Positions 14,071-27,700 of a stretch of 64,000 nt of DNA are shown in pieces; the first letter of the stretch is position 1; each line of letters begins with the position of its first letter. The stretch comes from Diploscapter coronatus. Its lineage: Eukaryota > Nematoda > Chromadorea > Rhabditida > Rhabditidae. Both the position numbers and the translations under genes were made by a program. The notes below the pieces were generated by a model, which did not search any database, was not told the DNA's origin, and saw nothing but the letters and a program-made list of their open reading frames with translations. The stretch lies in assembly GCA_964036155.1 (NCBI GenBank), contig OZ038423.1:23017249-23081248 (forward strand). Direction: 5' to 3'.

Positions 14071-14113
14071 CTGTTCCAACCGATCAGCATTCCGTCGTTG
14101 TTGTTTCTGTGGA
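14071..14113 (-). CDS. Possible upstream first exon of the TRIM-NHL gene
   Basis: A 43-nt segment on the minus strand lies between a good acceptor (TTTTTGTCAG) and a donor (CAG then GTAATA). It holds an ATG at 14090 followed by 20 nt (M L I G W N plus two bases). That phase joins the 8523-8591 exon in frame and would add ten residues ahead of the internal ATG at 8581. It could instead be 5' UTR or a chance splice-site pair; the resulting intron would be about 5.5 kb. Confidence 0.35.
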
Positions 14114-15299
14114 CTGACAAAAAATTCTACTTTGCGGTGATCTGCCGAAGTCCCACTCAAAATACTGAATGAGCGGTGGGGAGGAAGAGAAAAAATTGAT
14201 ACTCCCGCTGCCAAACAACGACAATAACAACGCTGATGCGATACGACAAATTGACTGACTGAAATGTGGAAATCTAAAAAGGAAAAGGTGATTTGCGCCC
14301 CGACGATAAATTGTGATGCGATATCAGGAATGATTCAGACACTAATTGAGCCACTTCGCAACTAAATTGGAAATTAATTGTGACGTTTCGAGGACAACTT
14401 GGAAAATTCACCCAAATTTCCTATTTTTATCAGCATCACTTCATCTCTAGATGAACTTTCCAAGAAATCCTTTCCGAGGAATGAATTAAAATCTGTCTCA
14501 AGAAGTCTCGTGAAGTACAGCCTTAAAAGCTCGCAAAGACCGAATCATTGATATTCGAAGATGTAAACAATATCGCCTGATCAAATTAATAGACCGCAGA
14601 TCGACGTTAGTGAATCAACCTATGAAAATGATAGAGTCTATATTCTTCAGCACTAAAAGGGGAAAAAAAACGTAGAGGAGCTTTATTCAACGACAAAATG
14701 GCAAAATTGACGACCCCGTCCAACGTCGCTCGAAAACTCTCAGGTTTTGCGTTGAACATCAGAAATTTCACAACGCAAACATAGGTTCAAGCAATAGAAC
14801 ACGTGATTTTTTCATTGGGTAAGTGCCAAAATTAGACGACAGGGGAAGAGTCGGTATGTTTATCTATAGAAAAAGGCAGAGACGCAGAAAGAATTCTAAG
14901 CCCGTTCCAAACGACCAACTGTAATGATTGCATTTGAAATTGCAAAACAGTAACCGGTAAAATGTTTGAAGTTTGCAATTTGCAAGACGAAAAAATATAT
15001 TTCAAACTGAAAATTTGCGATGTTGACGGTAATGTCGAATCTGCGCAGGGAGTTGAACAAATTGTATCGTTTCTTCAAGATGCCAAGGTCTCTATTTGAC
15101 AATCAAAATTTGATCAAACCGATCTTCGAGGAAGAAAATCTCGTTCTCTTCATTCAAGACATGATATCAGCATCTTTCTCATCCAAATCAATAATATCGA
15201 AGACGTATCAACCCTTTTCTAGAACAGCTTCCTTAGTCTCATGCCAGTAGGTAAACTATGTGATCCCAACTTCCTCATCGTCGTTTTCTGTAGCCTCTA

Positions 15300-15312
15300 G
15301 AATATTCTAGAA
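15300..15312 (+). promoter_or_regulatory. Heat-shock-element-like site
   Basis: GAATATTCTAGAA is a perfect GAAnnTTCnnGAA array, with a partial fourth unit (CTC) just upstream. No gene start is visible nearby, so function is unproven. Confidence 0.3.
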
Positions 15313-15900
15313 CGTCGCAGAAATCCCCTGTCAAGTGCGAACGTAGAAACATTGCCTGGATACGGCATGACATGTCGTCAAGTGGCTTTTTCGCCGTCGT
15401 TTATGCTAATGACCAGAGATCGACGCAGACGCCTAGTTTAACGAAGCCACCATCGCTCTCCTAATGGGAAATTCTCTCCTCATTCCCATTCTCCTTCCCT
15501 TTTGCACTTCTAAACGTAAACAAAATTCCAACGACGACGCCGTATATACAGAACGACCGGATAAATTATATCAAGTGATAATCGGCTTGATACATCGATA
15601 CATCGATACCAGAAAATCCGTCAAGTTCAAAACTCAAACGATACTCGATTTTGCAAGAAAAACAAACGAAAAGCTATGAAACCCAGATCAAAATACATTT
15701 CTTACAATAAACCAAGCCGAAAGTTCGAATTTCGGTACGACGAAAATAATTTGTGTCGGCCAAAAATAATACAGTGGTAAGAGGGTTAATCGAATCATCG
15801 AGAATATATGCGAGACGAGAGGGTTTCGAGTCGCTCTCGATGCGTATTTTCTGACAAAAATGCTAAAAATACAAATGTTCGACCCGAAAAGAGTAATGTA

Positions 15901-16474
15901 CCGGGTGTTTCAAGTTTATCTTCCCAATTTATTTTTTGAATAACTTTTTTATTTTTCATCCAAATTGAGTACGGTTTTTTACATGGTACTCTCCTTGCGT
16001 AATGGTTTTGTTTGGTATAATTTTCGAGTCGAAACCAATTACCCATACCCATGAAACCACCTGTCTTTTGAAGGCTAATTTTTGACAATTCATGAGCCCT
16101 GTGGGCGTAGGACTAGACCATTTTTGATGCAGTTCGCTCCGTATGATAGTCAAATATGCCAGAATTAATTTGGTATCAAGTTTGGTAAGATACCAAACAT
16201 CTTTACCTGAAATTTTACCAAAATATGCTAATCTGAGTGGTAAAACGCAGTTAAATGGTCCAGTCTTACACGCAGAGCTCGATTTATTGTCGAAAATTAG
16301 CCTTCAAAACACAGGTGGTTTCATGGGTATGGGTAATTGGTTTCGACTCGAAAGTTATACCAAACAAAACCATTACGCAAGGAGAGTACCATGCAAAAAA
16401 CCGTACTCAATTTGGATGAAAAATAAAAAAGTTATTCAAAAAATAAACTGGGAGGATAAACTTGAAACACCCGG
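15901..16474. mobile_element. Foldback (MITE-like) element with long terminal inverted repeats
   Basis: Two arms of about 222 bp (15901-16123 and 16253-16474) are near-perfect reverse complements around a spacer of about 130 bp. The ends read CCGGGTGTTTCAAG inward from both sides and each is flanked by the dinucleotide TA (15899-15900 and 16475-16476). That is the target duplication expected of Tc1/mariner-like elements. No transposase is encoded, so it is probably a non-autonomous copy mobilised in trans. The high similarity of the arms suggests a fairly recent insertion. Confidence 0.85.
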
Positions 16475-19400
16475 TATAGTTAGTTAAGAAGCGCAAACAA
16501 GCGCTCGGTGCACCACAGCTGAACCGAAAGAAAACAGTTTTGTCGGAGAAAGAGAAGAGGAAAAGAAAAAGAGTTAGAGAAAAAGAATTGTTGAACTGGT
16601 TTCTAGCAGAAGCGCAGATCTAATGTTCTAGAATAGGGTTGCAAAAACGGCTGGAGGTACGCAATTTCAGATTTGATTTCAAAGTCTATATTACGAAATC
16701 TACGAACGCACCTTACATGGTTAGTTATAATTGCGCAGCAGTAATAAAACACAACAATATTAAGGCACACAAATTGTGAAATATAATGGGAGAGGGGAAA
16801 GATTGATCTCTCCTTCTTCATTCAAGCGCCCGCATACCAAAACCTGCTCGTATTCATGAAGTCTCTCCCCATCTTCCTAGCGATTCTCTCTAGAAACTCT
16901 CAAAGTCTAGCACTATTTCCTCGATTTTCTTTGATCCTCTCAAAAAGTAAGCCTATTTCCCAGCCGTTTTCCTAAAATTGCGTCGTCTGTGTTGGCATTT
17001 TTTTGTCGACGAACGTTTTTGCTTTTGCGCGTTCTTTCGGTTTCTGGAGGCATTCTCTCATTTTCCCGTAATCTATAGCCTTTTATTTTCCTCCCATCCC
17101 GAACAGGTATTGCGCGAGCGATGGTTCCGTGAAATTGAAATCGAACGTGGAAAAAAGATTCGAAATTTTCGAGAAACGCCAAATAATTATGGTGAATCGA
17201 TTATTTTTCAGGGAAATCCATAGAGATCATGCCATTTTTGGAAAGAAACTAGCCTCTTTGATCGAGAAATTTTCTATGACATAGAAAAGAGCTATCTTGA
17301 CATGGTAAAGCTAATAGATAGAGAAGAATGCAATAAAGTGAATTTTTGAGAGAATTTCAAGAAGCTTTAAAAGGCGTTTTTTCACGCACTTTGAAAGGAT
17401 AGAGTCTATCTTCTCGAGGCGCAACACAACACGTTTCAATTCTCTAATCATTCATTCTTTTTGCACTTGTTTTGCCCGCTTCTAGCTGTCCAGAGAAAAA
17501 TGGAGAAATAGCCATGTTCAACAAAGAAATGTGAGAGACAAAAAGGAGCAGAAAAGTTTAGCTTTTTCGTTGAGTTTTGAGAGAAAAAGACATATAAAAA
17601 GTTAGAGTGGCATTTCTCATAAAATCTAAAGAGAGAAAAAGGAAGCGGACAGCTTTGATCATGTGCCTTTATGTCTTTCGGCCATATTCTTTTTCTTTTC
17701 GTTCTCTTTATTTCACGCGATATTTCGCCTATTCTCTAGTTTTCAATAGGGAATCTGTTATTGTGTACATTGCACAGTGCAATGCACACGTTCACTTCTT
17801 TTGCAATGTGCAAACTGTGCGTCGAATTAAAGAGAGAAGCTCATGTGAAATATCTGTTAGATTGAAGTTGAGCTGGATTAATGTACTTTCAAAGATTATT
17901 GCTGGAAAACAGGGGATTGTTAGTGTTGCAGGAGAAGGATGTAAACAGAACAAAATGAAGGTGGTACGAAATGGTACAAAATAAAAGTTGCAACTTTGAA
18001 ACGAACTTCAACTCTTATTAAAGTAGGAAGTTGAAACTTCATAGAACGATCGAGAAACTTTACGATGTAAAGAAGGAAAACTTCGAATCCAAATTAACTT
18101 TTCTGAAGTTCGAAAGTAAGGTTTGAATACTTTTCAAAATGGTTGAGAGAAAAATTTTAGAGTTCAAAATTGAAAATCACACCCAATTCGCGTCGTGGCT
18201 TTGCTCGTTTTTATATGCCCAGCGAATGAAATGGTTTCTCATCTCTAAACAAATTGATTCGCAATTCGAATGAGTCCTTCTCTTCCTCTGTGGTGTAGTG
18301 AGAAAAGCACCCTAAAGTGCTATGTGATATGCAAACACCGACCAAATTCACTCTCAACATGTGTAGAAAGAAAATGAAATTCGCATCTATTACATGATGG
18401 AATAGTTTAAAGCATTAGGGAGTTGAAGGAAGTGTTTCGAACTAATTTGGCGTTGTTGTTCTTGTCATGATACATTTTCAGGGTACTTTATCTGACCTAA
18501 AATATATTTCTAAAATCTATCAGGGTTGGTGCAAATCTTTCGAAATTAACCCTAGCGTCGTTTCTCAGTTTAATAGCAATTAAAACACATTTCGAAAACG
18601 AACTTTTCCAGTTTGATAATCACAAACAAATTTATAGAAATGCGTTGTTTTGAACGCTCTAACTTCCAGCAAGGTGTTTTCATCGATAGTTAGTACAATT
18701 TCTCTGTTCGTAAGTATAAATTCGATTTGCCCGTGGCATTATGCGGCTCTGTGTCACCGGTGAGTTAGCCATATTGGACGAAAAATACTGTGGAAAAGAG
18801 AAAAATGGAGAGAGGTTTGAGCAAAGTGCGCGCCATTTGTACAAATCAAACGCGAATCAACAACAATACCATTTTCGATAGGGAGATTCGGACCAAATTT
18901 CGACTTGGGAATTGCTTTCGTTTCATGGTTCGTGCTTTTACAATTCCTCTTGTTGAGAAAGGGAAATTGGGGCAGAGATTGCATTGTACGAAATGGCTAG
19001 ACCGTTGAAGGAAAATTTATGCAGGAAAGGATACTGGTTAGGGAAAGGAAGGGGACTACGGATTTGTAATTTTTGTAGTGATTTTTATCAGATAATGGAC
19101 TGTTATCAGACCTCGTCATCAAGTGGGAAAAAAGCGACGAATGATCATGATTTCATGACGTACATATATCGCGTGAAAATCTCCAAAATAAAAAATCATG
19201 AAAAAATATGAAGTCGAAGAAAATCTTCAAAGTCAAAAAAAACAGTAAGATTTGAAAAATGACTAACTGATGGCTCCGATTCGGAATGTCGATGGGTTGC
19301 GAGACGGCATGATTCGTGAATGAAAATGCCATTTTCGAGTAGAAGAGGAACGCAACAAACGAGAAGACGATAACAACAACAATGAAGGAGTAGTAATGAG

Positions 19401-22400
19401 GAATTGGGAATGATTCAAGAAATCATGATTTCAGACTTATTTTTGATGTAAGTTAATTTTTGCCTAAAACTTGAAAAAAAGGAAAGTTTTTCCCCCTCAA
19501 TCTGCATTTTTTCTTTGCGTTTCTAGTAGAACATGGATTTTTCAGTGGTTTTCTTGATGTATAAAATATTCAAAGATTCAACGAATTTGCGATTTTTCAT
19601 TTGCATTACAAAAGTGAAATGGCTAGATTCGATTGGATGGTGGTGAAAGCTTTCCGAAAGAATGAATCGGTTGAACGATCAGTGAAACGAAACGAGATGA
19701 GGCGACAAATTATTCGTTTCATATGCATAGCCCGGATTATGAGGGAAATGTCGTAGATTTCAATGGAAGATAACTTCCCACCAAACCCCGATATGTTTTT
19801 GTTTCCTAGAATATCGATTTTCGCGATCCCCTTAAATCGTACAATTTGCAAGAATTATCTCGTTTCGAGATCTTTATAATTTTAGAAACAGAAAATTTGA
19901 TGCACGATTAGGAAAAGAGTTTCTCATTCATTGATGAGAAATCAGTCTTGGTCACTCAATCTTGCTGACGAGACGAGATAGTGATGCGTCAGGCTTTGTA
20001 ATCGAGAAAAAATCGTTGAAAAAGTTATTTGTGAGCGAATTTGACCTCTAGATAGTTGAGCATCAAATCAAGTTGGTCGAAATAAAATCTCTATTTTTTC
20101 CTTTAAGTGAAAAATTGGTCCTGGGTAATTAAAGCTAAGGAAGATATATTCTAAATTTATTGTCGTGTGATGTTTAACTTAGGTCGTCTCAGGAAAAAAT
20201 ATCAATTGCTCCTATTCTTGCTGTAATCAACGAATCAACGTGTGACTCTTCTGCCTAGTGGAGAAGTTTTTCGTTTGCCGTCGAAAAAGTCGCCTGCGCT
20301 GTTTTTGCCGTATGCTGGTGAAAAATGAACGCTCACTGAATGCGAAAAGAGAAGAAGGGAAGGCAGCAGCGGAAAACAATGAGAGCGAAAAGATATCGAA
20401 CCGTGGCGAAATAACAAAATATAAAAACCATGAGGAATGGGCTGGCCTGGCATGGCCCGGGCCAAGGGTCTGGATTGAAAAAAACGCGGATCGATGCTCC
20501 ACTAGCCATTTCACAAGAACTGCCCCGAATTTCAGACGAAATTTTGGAGAAATCAAGAATGACACTCGGGGAAGTATCGGGATTACGAAAATTTTGTGAT
20601 TGTCAAGGAAAACCCGTAAAAAATGTTTTAGCAATAGAAAGTTAACTAGAGCTTTAAGAAGTTATTTTTATCAGAAAGAACAATTTTGCTCATTATCAGT
20701 CTGGCCTGAGAGCTATCGTCAAAATATGCACATTGTGAGGTCTGTTTAGGTTGATCAAAACAGTTTTTAAGAGAATAACAAATTTGGTAGAAATATCATT
20801 TAGGATTCATGATATTTTTATGGGAACTTTTAGAAGAAGCACACTGAGCAGAGATACCACTTTTGGCAAAAGTATCATTTTTGAACCCACTTATCATACC
20901 TGAAGAAGTTATTATGCCATTCGAAGGAGAGAGATGACATGATTGAAATCGTCGTGCTTGACTGTAAAGGAATGCGATCGAAGTCGATGTGGCCGGTCGT
21001 TAATTCAAAGCCCGAGAATCCCTTTACCGAGTAGGCAGAGGCTTCTAGAAAGTCTAGAATTTTGCGAGAATCGACGAACATACGCGAATGGACCCGACAA
21101 ATATAGCGAAAACGATTATGGAAAGGGGCGGAGTCTCAATTATGCGAAATTATGCAAATCAAATGCAGAGAAACGATCTGTGCAGAAAGGAATGCGATTG
21201 ATTTGGTGTAAAGTCGATTTTATCAAACACTTCGAAAATGTTTGTGTTTGAATTTTGGAGAATAAAAGGGCAAACGCTGTTTATTGCGAAATTTATAAGC
21301 TGAGAAATTTGGCTTGGATAGTAAAAATGGTGCAGATCGGGAGATTTTTGAAATTTTGAAAACTGCTTCTTTCGGCATAATTCGAAATTTCAAGCCATAA
21401 AGTCCGTATCAGGCCAAAGGTGGATCGAATCAAAGAAAGAGCTCGAAATTGATAGAGCAAAAGTAAGCTCGGAGAAATAGTTCGAGAATTCGAGAGGCCT
21501 AAAGAATCAGAAATGCAAAAACGATAATAACAAAGAAAAAGTCGAATAATCTATTGCCATGGTGGAGTGGGGAGAAAAAATGCCACCGATGCAAAATCGC
21601 ACTCTCCTTATCAAACGAAACGAATACCCTCCAAATAGAAATATGATAGGGAGATATTCCAGACGACTTTAAAAATGCGTTTTAACATGGAAACACTTTC
21701 TCAGTCTTATCATCCAAAAATGAATGAAGTGCTCTCTACGTATTTGCAAATCTCTAGATCACAAGACCTCCCCCTATCATACTATTTTTTTCGAGCTCTC
21801 CGAAAATTTTATGGAATCCACTCAGTCATGTCCATTAACGAGCGCAAGCCACGCCTTCTTTACTCCCAAAATACGCGTATCGCGAAGACCATATTCCAGA
21901 CGGTGTGGAATCCTTCTCGCTTTCCGTCTCGCTTTTCCTCTTGAAAAAGAAAACAAACTTTCTCGTCTGTATTGAAGCATGGGTGCAGGATAATATAATT
22001 TTTATCGAGTGAAAAAGCGGGGAGTCAACTAATGGCAACGAAAAGGTGTCTAACATTGAAGTACGGTAATACACGTCTGATACGCCCACCCAAATCTGCA
22101 AAAGCTTCGCATGCAAAGGGCCCTCGTTAATGAACATGACTGAGTGGAATAAAAATTTTTTACCTGAAATTTGTAAGTGGAGTTAAGAGTTTTTTTTTTT
22201 TTTTTAAATCTTATGTGATCATATATGCTAAATATATAAACATAAACAAAGAAGCTCATTTTAAATACGACATACCCATTTTTCACTTTATTCTTGATAT
22301 TTTCTTGCCCTCCTTATCAGGATTGTTTATTCGCGAAGGGAAATATCAACTCAGCGAAATTTTGAAACCCGCTGATAAGCGAAGTTTCCAAATTTTCTTA

Positions 22401-22779
22401 GGAAACCTGTGATTTCTTGGGAATTCAATCCGAAAAATTGGCCAAATCTAAGTGTCCATCGGACAATTTTTCTCCCAGTCGACTTTTTTCGTCGATTCAG
22501 ACGGGAAAAATCGTGGATTCAACCGAAAATTGAGTGTGTTGCGAAACAGGGAAATATTTTTGGAAATCGAGAGAAGTTGAGAAATTTGAAAAAAGTGAAA
22601 ATAGAGATGCATTGAAGAGATAGAGAAATCGGAAAACGGCACCTGCAAAAAACACCTCTGGCAGAGAGACGATTTGTCTTCTTGCCCGCTTTTTACAAGT
22701 TCACTTCGCCGATCTCGGACGCATTATAATTCAGGATAAGTCGGGCAAAGTCCAGCACGAAAAAAACACGGATTTTCGT

Positions 22780-22995
22780 GAAAACAGCACGGGAAAATAA
22801 GAGATCTTGGTGAGAAAGTCGAAAATAGTACTGACATTCAAGAGAGAGACAAAGAAAAAAGCGCGAACATGCAAAAAACGATTCGGCAGCAGTAACAATG
22901 CAGTAAATAGAAATGTGGAACGCATGTATCAGTTAGAGAAGCAGAAAATGAAGAAATAGTATGGGAAAAGAAAAATAATAGGTAAAATAGCATTC
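22780..22995 (+). repeat. Polypurine tract with AAATAG motifs
   Basis: Purine-rich DNA contains GAAAATAGTACTG (about 22823), GAAATAGTATGG (about 22953) and AAAATAGCATTC (about 22985). Same style as the tracts at 20-260 and 10488-10925. Confidence 0.5.
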
Positions 22996-24061
22996 AAATC
23001 GAAGAGAATTTGATACAGATGATGCAAAAAGTCATGGGATAGAAGAGAAGCTATAGAACGAAAAATGAGAAATGCAATATCGGGTCGAGAATTTGCAGAT
23101 CAACTTTTGGTCGGGGCAGATTTTCGGAAATTTCGAAAAAAAAAGTGGGAAAAATTGAAATTTTGGGGATTTGTAATTTTTTATGAAAAATTTGTTGCCT
23201 AAAGATGCTATCTTGGCTAAAGACGCTGGTTGAGAATTTTGCAAGAAAGTTGAAAATTCAATGAAACCGTCGAAAATGAACATGAAATTCAATCTCGGTT
23301 TTTCTCGTCGTCATTTTAACTGAGCGAGAAATAGCCGTTTGCGTGAGTGTTTGAAAAGATGAAAGGAAGATTTGAGATTTACGAATGGACTGTAAATAAA
23401 AAGTCGAAAGAGATAGTTTACAAAGCCTAAAAGCTGTGCTGTATTTTCAAATTAAAAGGAAAAAGATTTGAAATTGATCCGTTCTAGAGAGATTTTTTAG
23501 AAATAGCGATCAAAAAGCAGATTTTTAAAAATAATTTTTCCCACTTTTTTATGGTCTTTCGATACGAAACAACTATTCCATGTACGCTTGAATGAGATCT
23601 AAAGATGATTATAGTCAGAAAGATCATTTGTGATATGAGAACGAAATTTCTTCTGAAAAAATCTAAATGGAGTCATCGATGGACGAAAACTATTTATTTA
23701 TCTGTCCCGTTTTTGACGAGAAATTTAATCCCAAACTTTTGTTAAGCGACAGTAAATAAGCGAAAATTCGTGTACAAATATGAAATTGATATCATTTTTA
23801 AATGAAAAATTCTATAGAATTTTTGATGAAAAACCACAAGAATCATGTTACCTTGGTACAAAAGAAAATCGAAAGGGCAAAGGTAGATGTTTGAAAGATT
23901 GAAAAAGTGGCTACATTTTTGCGTGGCGTCATGAAGAGATGCAAAAATACGTGAAAAGCGAAAATCATATGTTTTGATTATTCACATACGATTCAGAAAA
24001 TTGGGGCAAAAATAGGAAAATATTGAAAAATCGATTCATTTCTGCTAGGCTGATACTTTTG

Positions 24062-24089
24062 TATACATTGCATAGGCCTATAATGTATA
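24062..24089. repeat. Short perfect inverted repeat
   Basis: TATACATT and AATGTATA form an 8-bp stem around a 12-bp spacer centred on AGGCCT, in intergenic DNA downstream of the receptor gene. Confidence 0.6.
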
Positions 24090-24790
24090 TGAGGTCACCA
24101 GAAGCCATCTTTTACTCTGCCTACTTTTCCACCAGACAAAACAATGACTAGAAACATAACTGGATTCTAGAATAATTTTGAAATATTTAAAAATTTTATT
24201 CGAACCAATAATAGTTGCATTAAATTCTCAATTTCGTATAAAATCTATCCTGAGCACTTAGATGTATGGTCAAATTTAAATGGTCAATCTTGAAAATATA
24301 AAATTTGACAATACTAATAAAATTTTGAGTGAAAATTTGAATCAATTGAAGTTTTAGAAATCTTAGAAATTATAAATTTAAAATTCAATTATGAGCCGTA
24401 CAATATGGCAAATCGAGATCATCAAAATTGTTCGAAAAGTTCAATAAAATTCGAGCACCGTGAGCAATATCACAGAGATTCTTTGAAGGTTAGATTAGAA
24501 TTTCAGACATACATTTTGGCAGCAATTTTTGAGAGAAGAAAATGATCCTTTAAATATCGGCATGAGAAAATATATCCTATCATCGAATTCAGAAATAAGA
24601 GAAATTTTGAGGATTTGAGTTAATGATTTTAGAGCTTTGAGAAATTTAACGACTAGAATCTATGCCAGAGTTGGTCACTGATTGAATATTTTATTTAAAT
24701 TGAAACCGTTTCTGGATCAATAAATCGAAAGTTTAATTCAATACGAAAAATTTTAAACCTAAAAATATTCCTTCAGTTTCAATCCGAACT

Positions 24791-27700
24791 CTAGACTCGT
24801 CTAAAATCGCCCTTGAAAATTCGGGTGAGTGTTTTCTTGAACTGTTGATTGGCCATCGCATAACAAAACGGATTCAGAGGAGAGTTCATGTAGCACAGGT
24901 AGTAGCTGAATTTGATCGATTTACAATGTAAATCTCATTTTATGAAATTCAGCTTTATGAGAAAGAATTGCATAAAGCTTGCATCAATGGATCTCAATTT
25001 GATTACAAGACCTACATTCTTTCAAAAGAAGAAATTTAATCACTTTGATTTTTAGTTAATTTTTACCTGATAGCATAAACCAAATTGAAGGTAGGCGAGT
25101 TTTTGCAGGAATCACAGAAACCGATTATCGTAGCCATCACATAGAAGGGCGTCCAGAGAATGATGAAAGACCCCAGGATGAAAGTGATCGTCCTCAACGC
25201 TTTCCGCGCGCGGTTTTCCGAACGAGACTTGTATTCCTGAAAGACCCAGCATAAATAATCAAAATTTGTAAAAACTCTAACAAAAATACAGTAAAGGTGG
25301 GTAGGAGATAGAAAATGTTCGGAAAACTACACTGTATTTTTGAAATACTCTCAATTCAATGCTTTCTAGAGACTTTCGAAGCCTAATATGGTTTTGACAC
25401 GATACGAATTCACGGTAATAGCAAATCACAGATAGCGAAATTGATCGAGAAAATTGCAACTATTTTAAATATCATGCTCGTCATAGAACTTTTGCTATTT
25501 TCATCTATTTCATATCATCGAAGTCAAGCAAATTTGAAGAAGAAAAATGCTCCAAACTAACTTTGAATATAAACTGATCATCAGCTAGAAGAGAGCATAT
25601 TTTGCTCCTAGCAAATTTACTAGACTTCGACGATGCACACGTTCAACAGTGACTATATAGCGCATAATCTAATCAATCGTAAAGTGATCATCGGAAGCTA
25701 GGGAAACATGGCAACGAAGCTTTGCATCATAATAAAATTGCATTGCTAAAATATATGGCTATGTGTTGTGGCGGTGTACCTTTTTCCGAAAAGGGTTCAG
25801 CATGTTTAACACGCTCTGAAATTTTCATTTCCTAGTTTTAATTAAGTCTCAAAATTTTTCTAAATCTAAAAAACCCCACTTTATCTTTCGACCTTCGTTT
25901 CCTCTTCCTTCGTGTACTTTTAGCTCGCATGACGGTAAGCATACGTCTTAGACGGTGTTCAGCTGTTCTGAATTTAAATCTTGCAATCCGTGAAACTCAA
26001 GTTTCCCAACCTTCGAATGCTCTCGACTCTGGAAACGGCTATCAAAGGCACGGTCACTTCCCCAGCGCAGATTTCCACCTTGATCTCACCATTAGGCTTC
26101 TGAAAAATCTTCGATCGAAATTGCCAACTCCAATAAGGACAATTTAAAACTTTGATTTTAGACAACTCGACAATATTTTGGCTATGACTAACCATCTCTT
26201 CTTTGATCATCTGCTGCACCAATTCGATTGTCTCTATCGACCGGTTCATACTCAATGTCATCTGCCGATCTTCTTCGAAGATCCTCCGGGCATTTGTGTG
26301 GTTGTTCGTCTGTTCATGCTTTGGATTTTCCTCCTGCTTTAACCGCTTCTCCTTCCAAAGCTCGTCGTTTCCCACAAGAGATGACACGCTGTCAGCATCG
26401 ATGAATGGAAGGGATATCGAAGGTCTAAATATTCAACTTCGTCGAGTGAAGCAACAAATCTGCAGGCTCGGAAAAGATACGAGTTTTCTTAGCATAGGAA
26501 AAAGGAACACAAAAATGTATCTTCTTCAGTATCATCATTTCATCATGTTATTTCTTTCATATCGGTAAAGTCTTAACATTGGCAAATCGTTCTCCATTCT
26601 AGACATACCCGAAATGAACGTGTTGTCGAGAGGGAGTCCTTTGGTTGCAATCTTGGCAGTCATCTGGCGGAGGGATCTCGTCAGCAGAACACTGTGATGA
26701 CTCAGGACTAACGCATGGTGCGGTTGATTCTCGCTCGATTACGGAACTCAGTTCTTGGGTGGGTCTGTAGAAAATTGTGTCTTTAAAAAAACTCCCTCCA
26801 ATCGGGTTCTAAACGGGCCGAGATTTCGGCAGTCCGGCCCGCAAAATACGAGCCGGACCGTTGGAGCCCTGCTTCCAATTACCTAATTGACATCCTAGAA
26901 AGGTTTCTCGGTGGTACGATTTCCGCCCGCTCGGCTAAAGGCATCACCCGACTGATTGAGGTAGCGATCATCGGTTCGGCTGGTGCGAAGGTGGAGTAAC
27001 TGAATTCAGGACATAGAAAATAGGAGCTGACTTATCATTCGAAAAAAAAACCTATGATACCGTGACATGATAAAGAAAATGCAAAAGAATAAGGCAGTCT
27101 TATATGAGTTTTTCATTATCATCATTCGTGTCACTATCGCAGATGAAGAGAATTGCTAGATTTCTGATGACTGAAATTTTACCTATTATTGATTGTACAA
27201 ACATCAACATGATTTCCGAGAATCGGATTTTTCGAGTTGAGATTCTGCAGCGTGGGTGCCACAGAGATCGAGGCTACAGATGGCGCTGGCATGGACGTCG
27301 ACTGAGTGTTGTTCTTAGTTACCCTGAAATTTTGAATCTGTAAGTTTTAAAATCTTGGATCATTTAATTTTATCTCTTGTAATATTATTTGTTGTGCTTT
27401 CGCTTTTGAAGTAAAAATAATTTCACTTGTCAAAGTATAGCCTCTGTTCATTGTTTACTTTCACATGCCGAATATTTTCCGGGTACTGAATTTTTCACGA
27501 AGATGTAAAATGAAGAACTTGTTGTGTTTTCAACTTTTCTATTTTTCATGAAAATTTGCCGATGATTTCCTTTTGCTTCCATTTTTGGCACGGAAATTTC
27601 TTCGCCATCGTCGAAAAAGTCGAAGATAATTTGTTCCTTGTTTGTCGAGAGCTTTGACTTGCAAAAATTGCTTCTGGGGGCTGCCGAATTCTTACGCACC

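Larger units (their letters stand above)
14114..24790. other. About 10.7 kb without recognisable genes
   Basis: Both strands were scanned for exon-like segments with flanking splice sites; none encoded a recognisable domain. Contents seen: the foldback element at 15901-16474, a heat-shock-element-like site at 15300-15312, a T run at about 22190-22206, a purine-rich AAATAG block at 22780-22990, and a short inverted repeat at 24062-24089. A small unrecognised or RNA gene could be missed. Confidence 0.5.

Noticed and set aside
15795..16487. Two ORFs of about 97 and 114 codons as genes
   Set aside because: They are the two arms of the inverted repeat read in the same frame, with no recognisable domain; treated as part of the mobile element.
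22190..22206. Poly(T) run as a retroposon tail
   Set aside because: No adjacent coding or element sequence with target duplications could be identified; kept only as a simple T run.
26779..26882. GC-rich segment between two loop-3 exons of the receptor (CGGGCC and GGCCCG words)
   Set aside because: Reading it as exon breaks the phase that joins the flanking exons. The facing CGGGCC/GGCCCG words look like a small hairpin or repeat remnant only.
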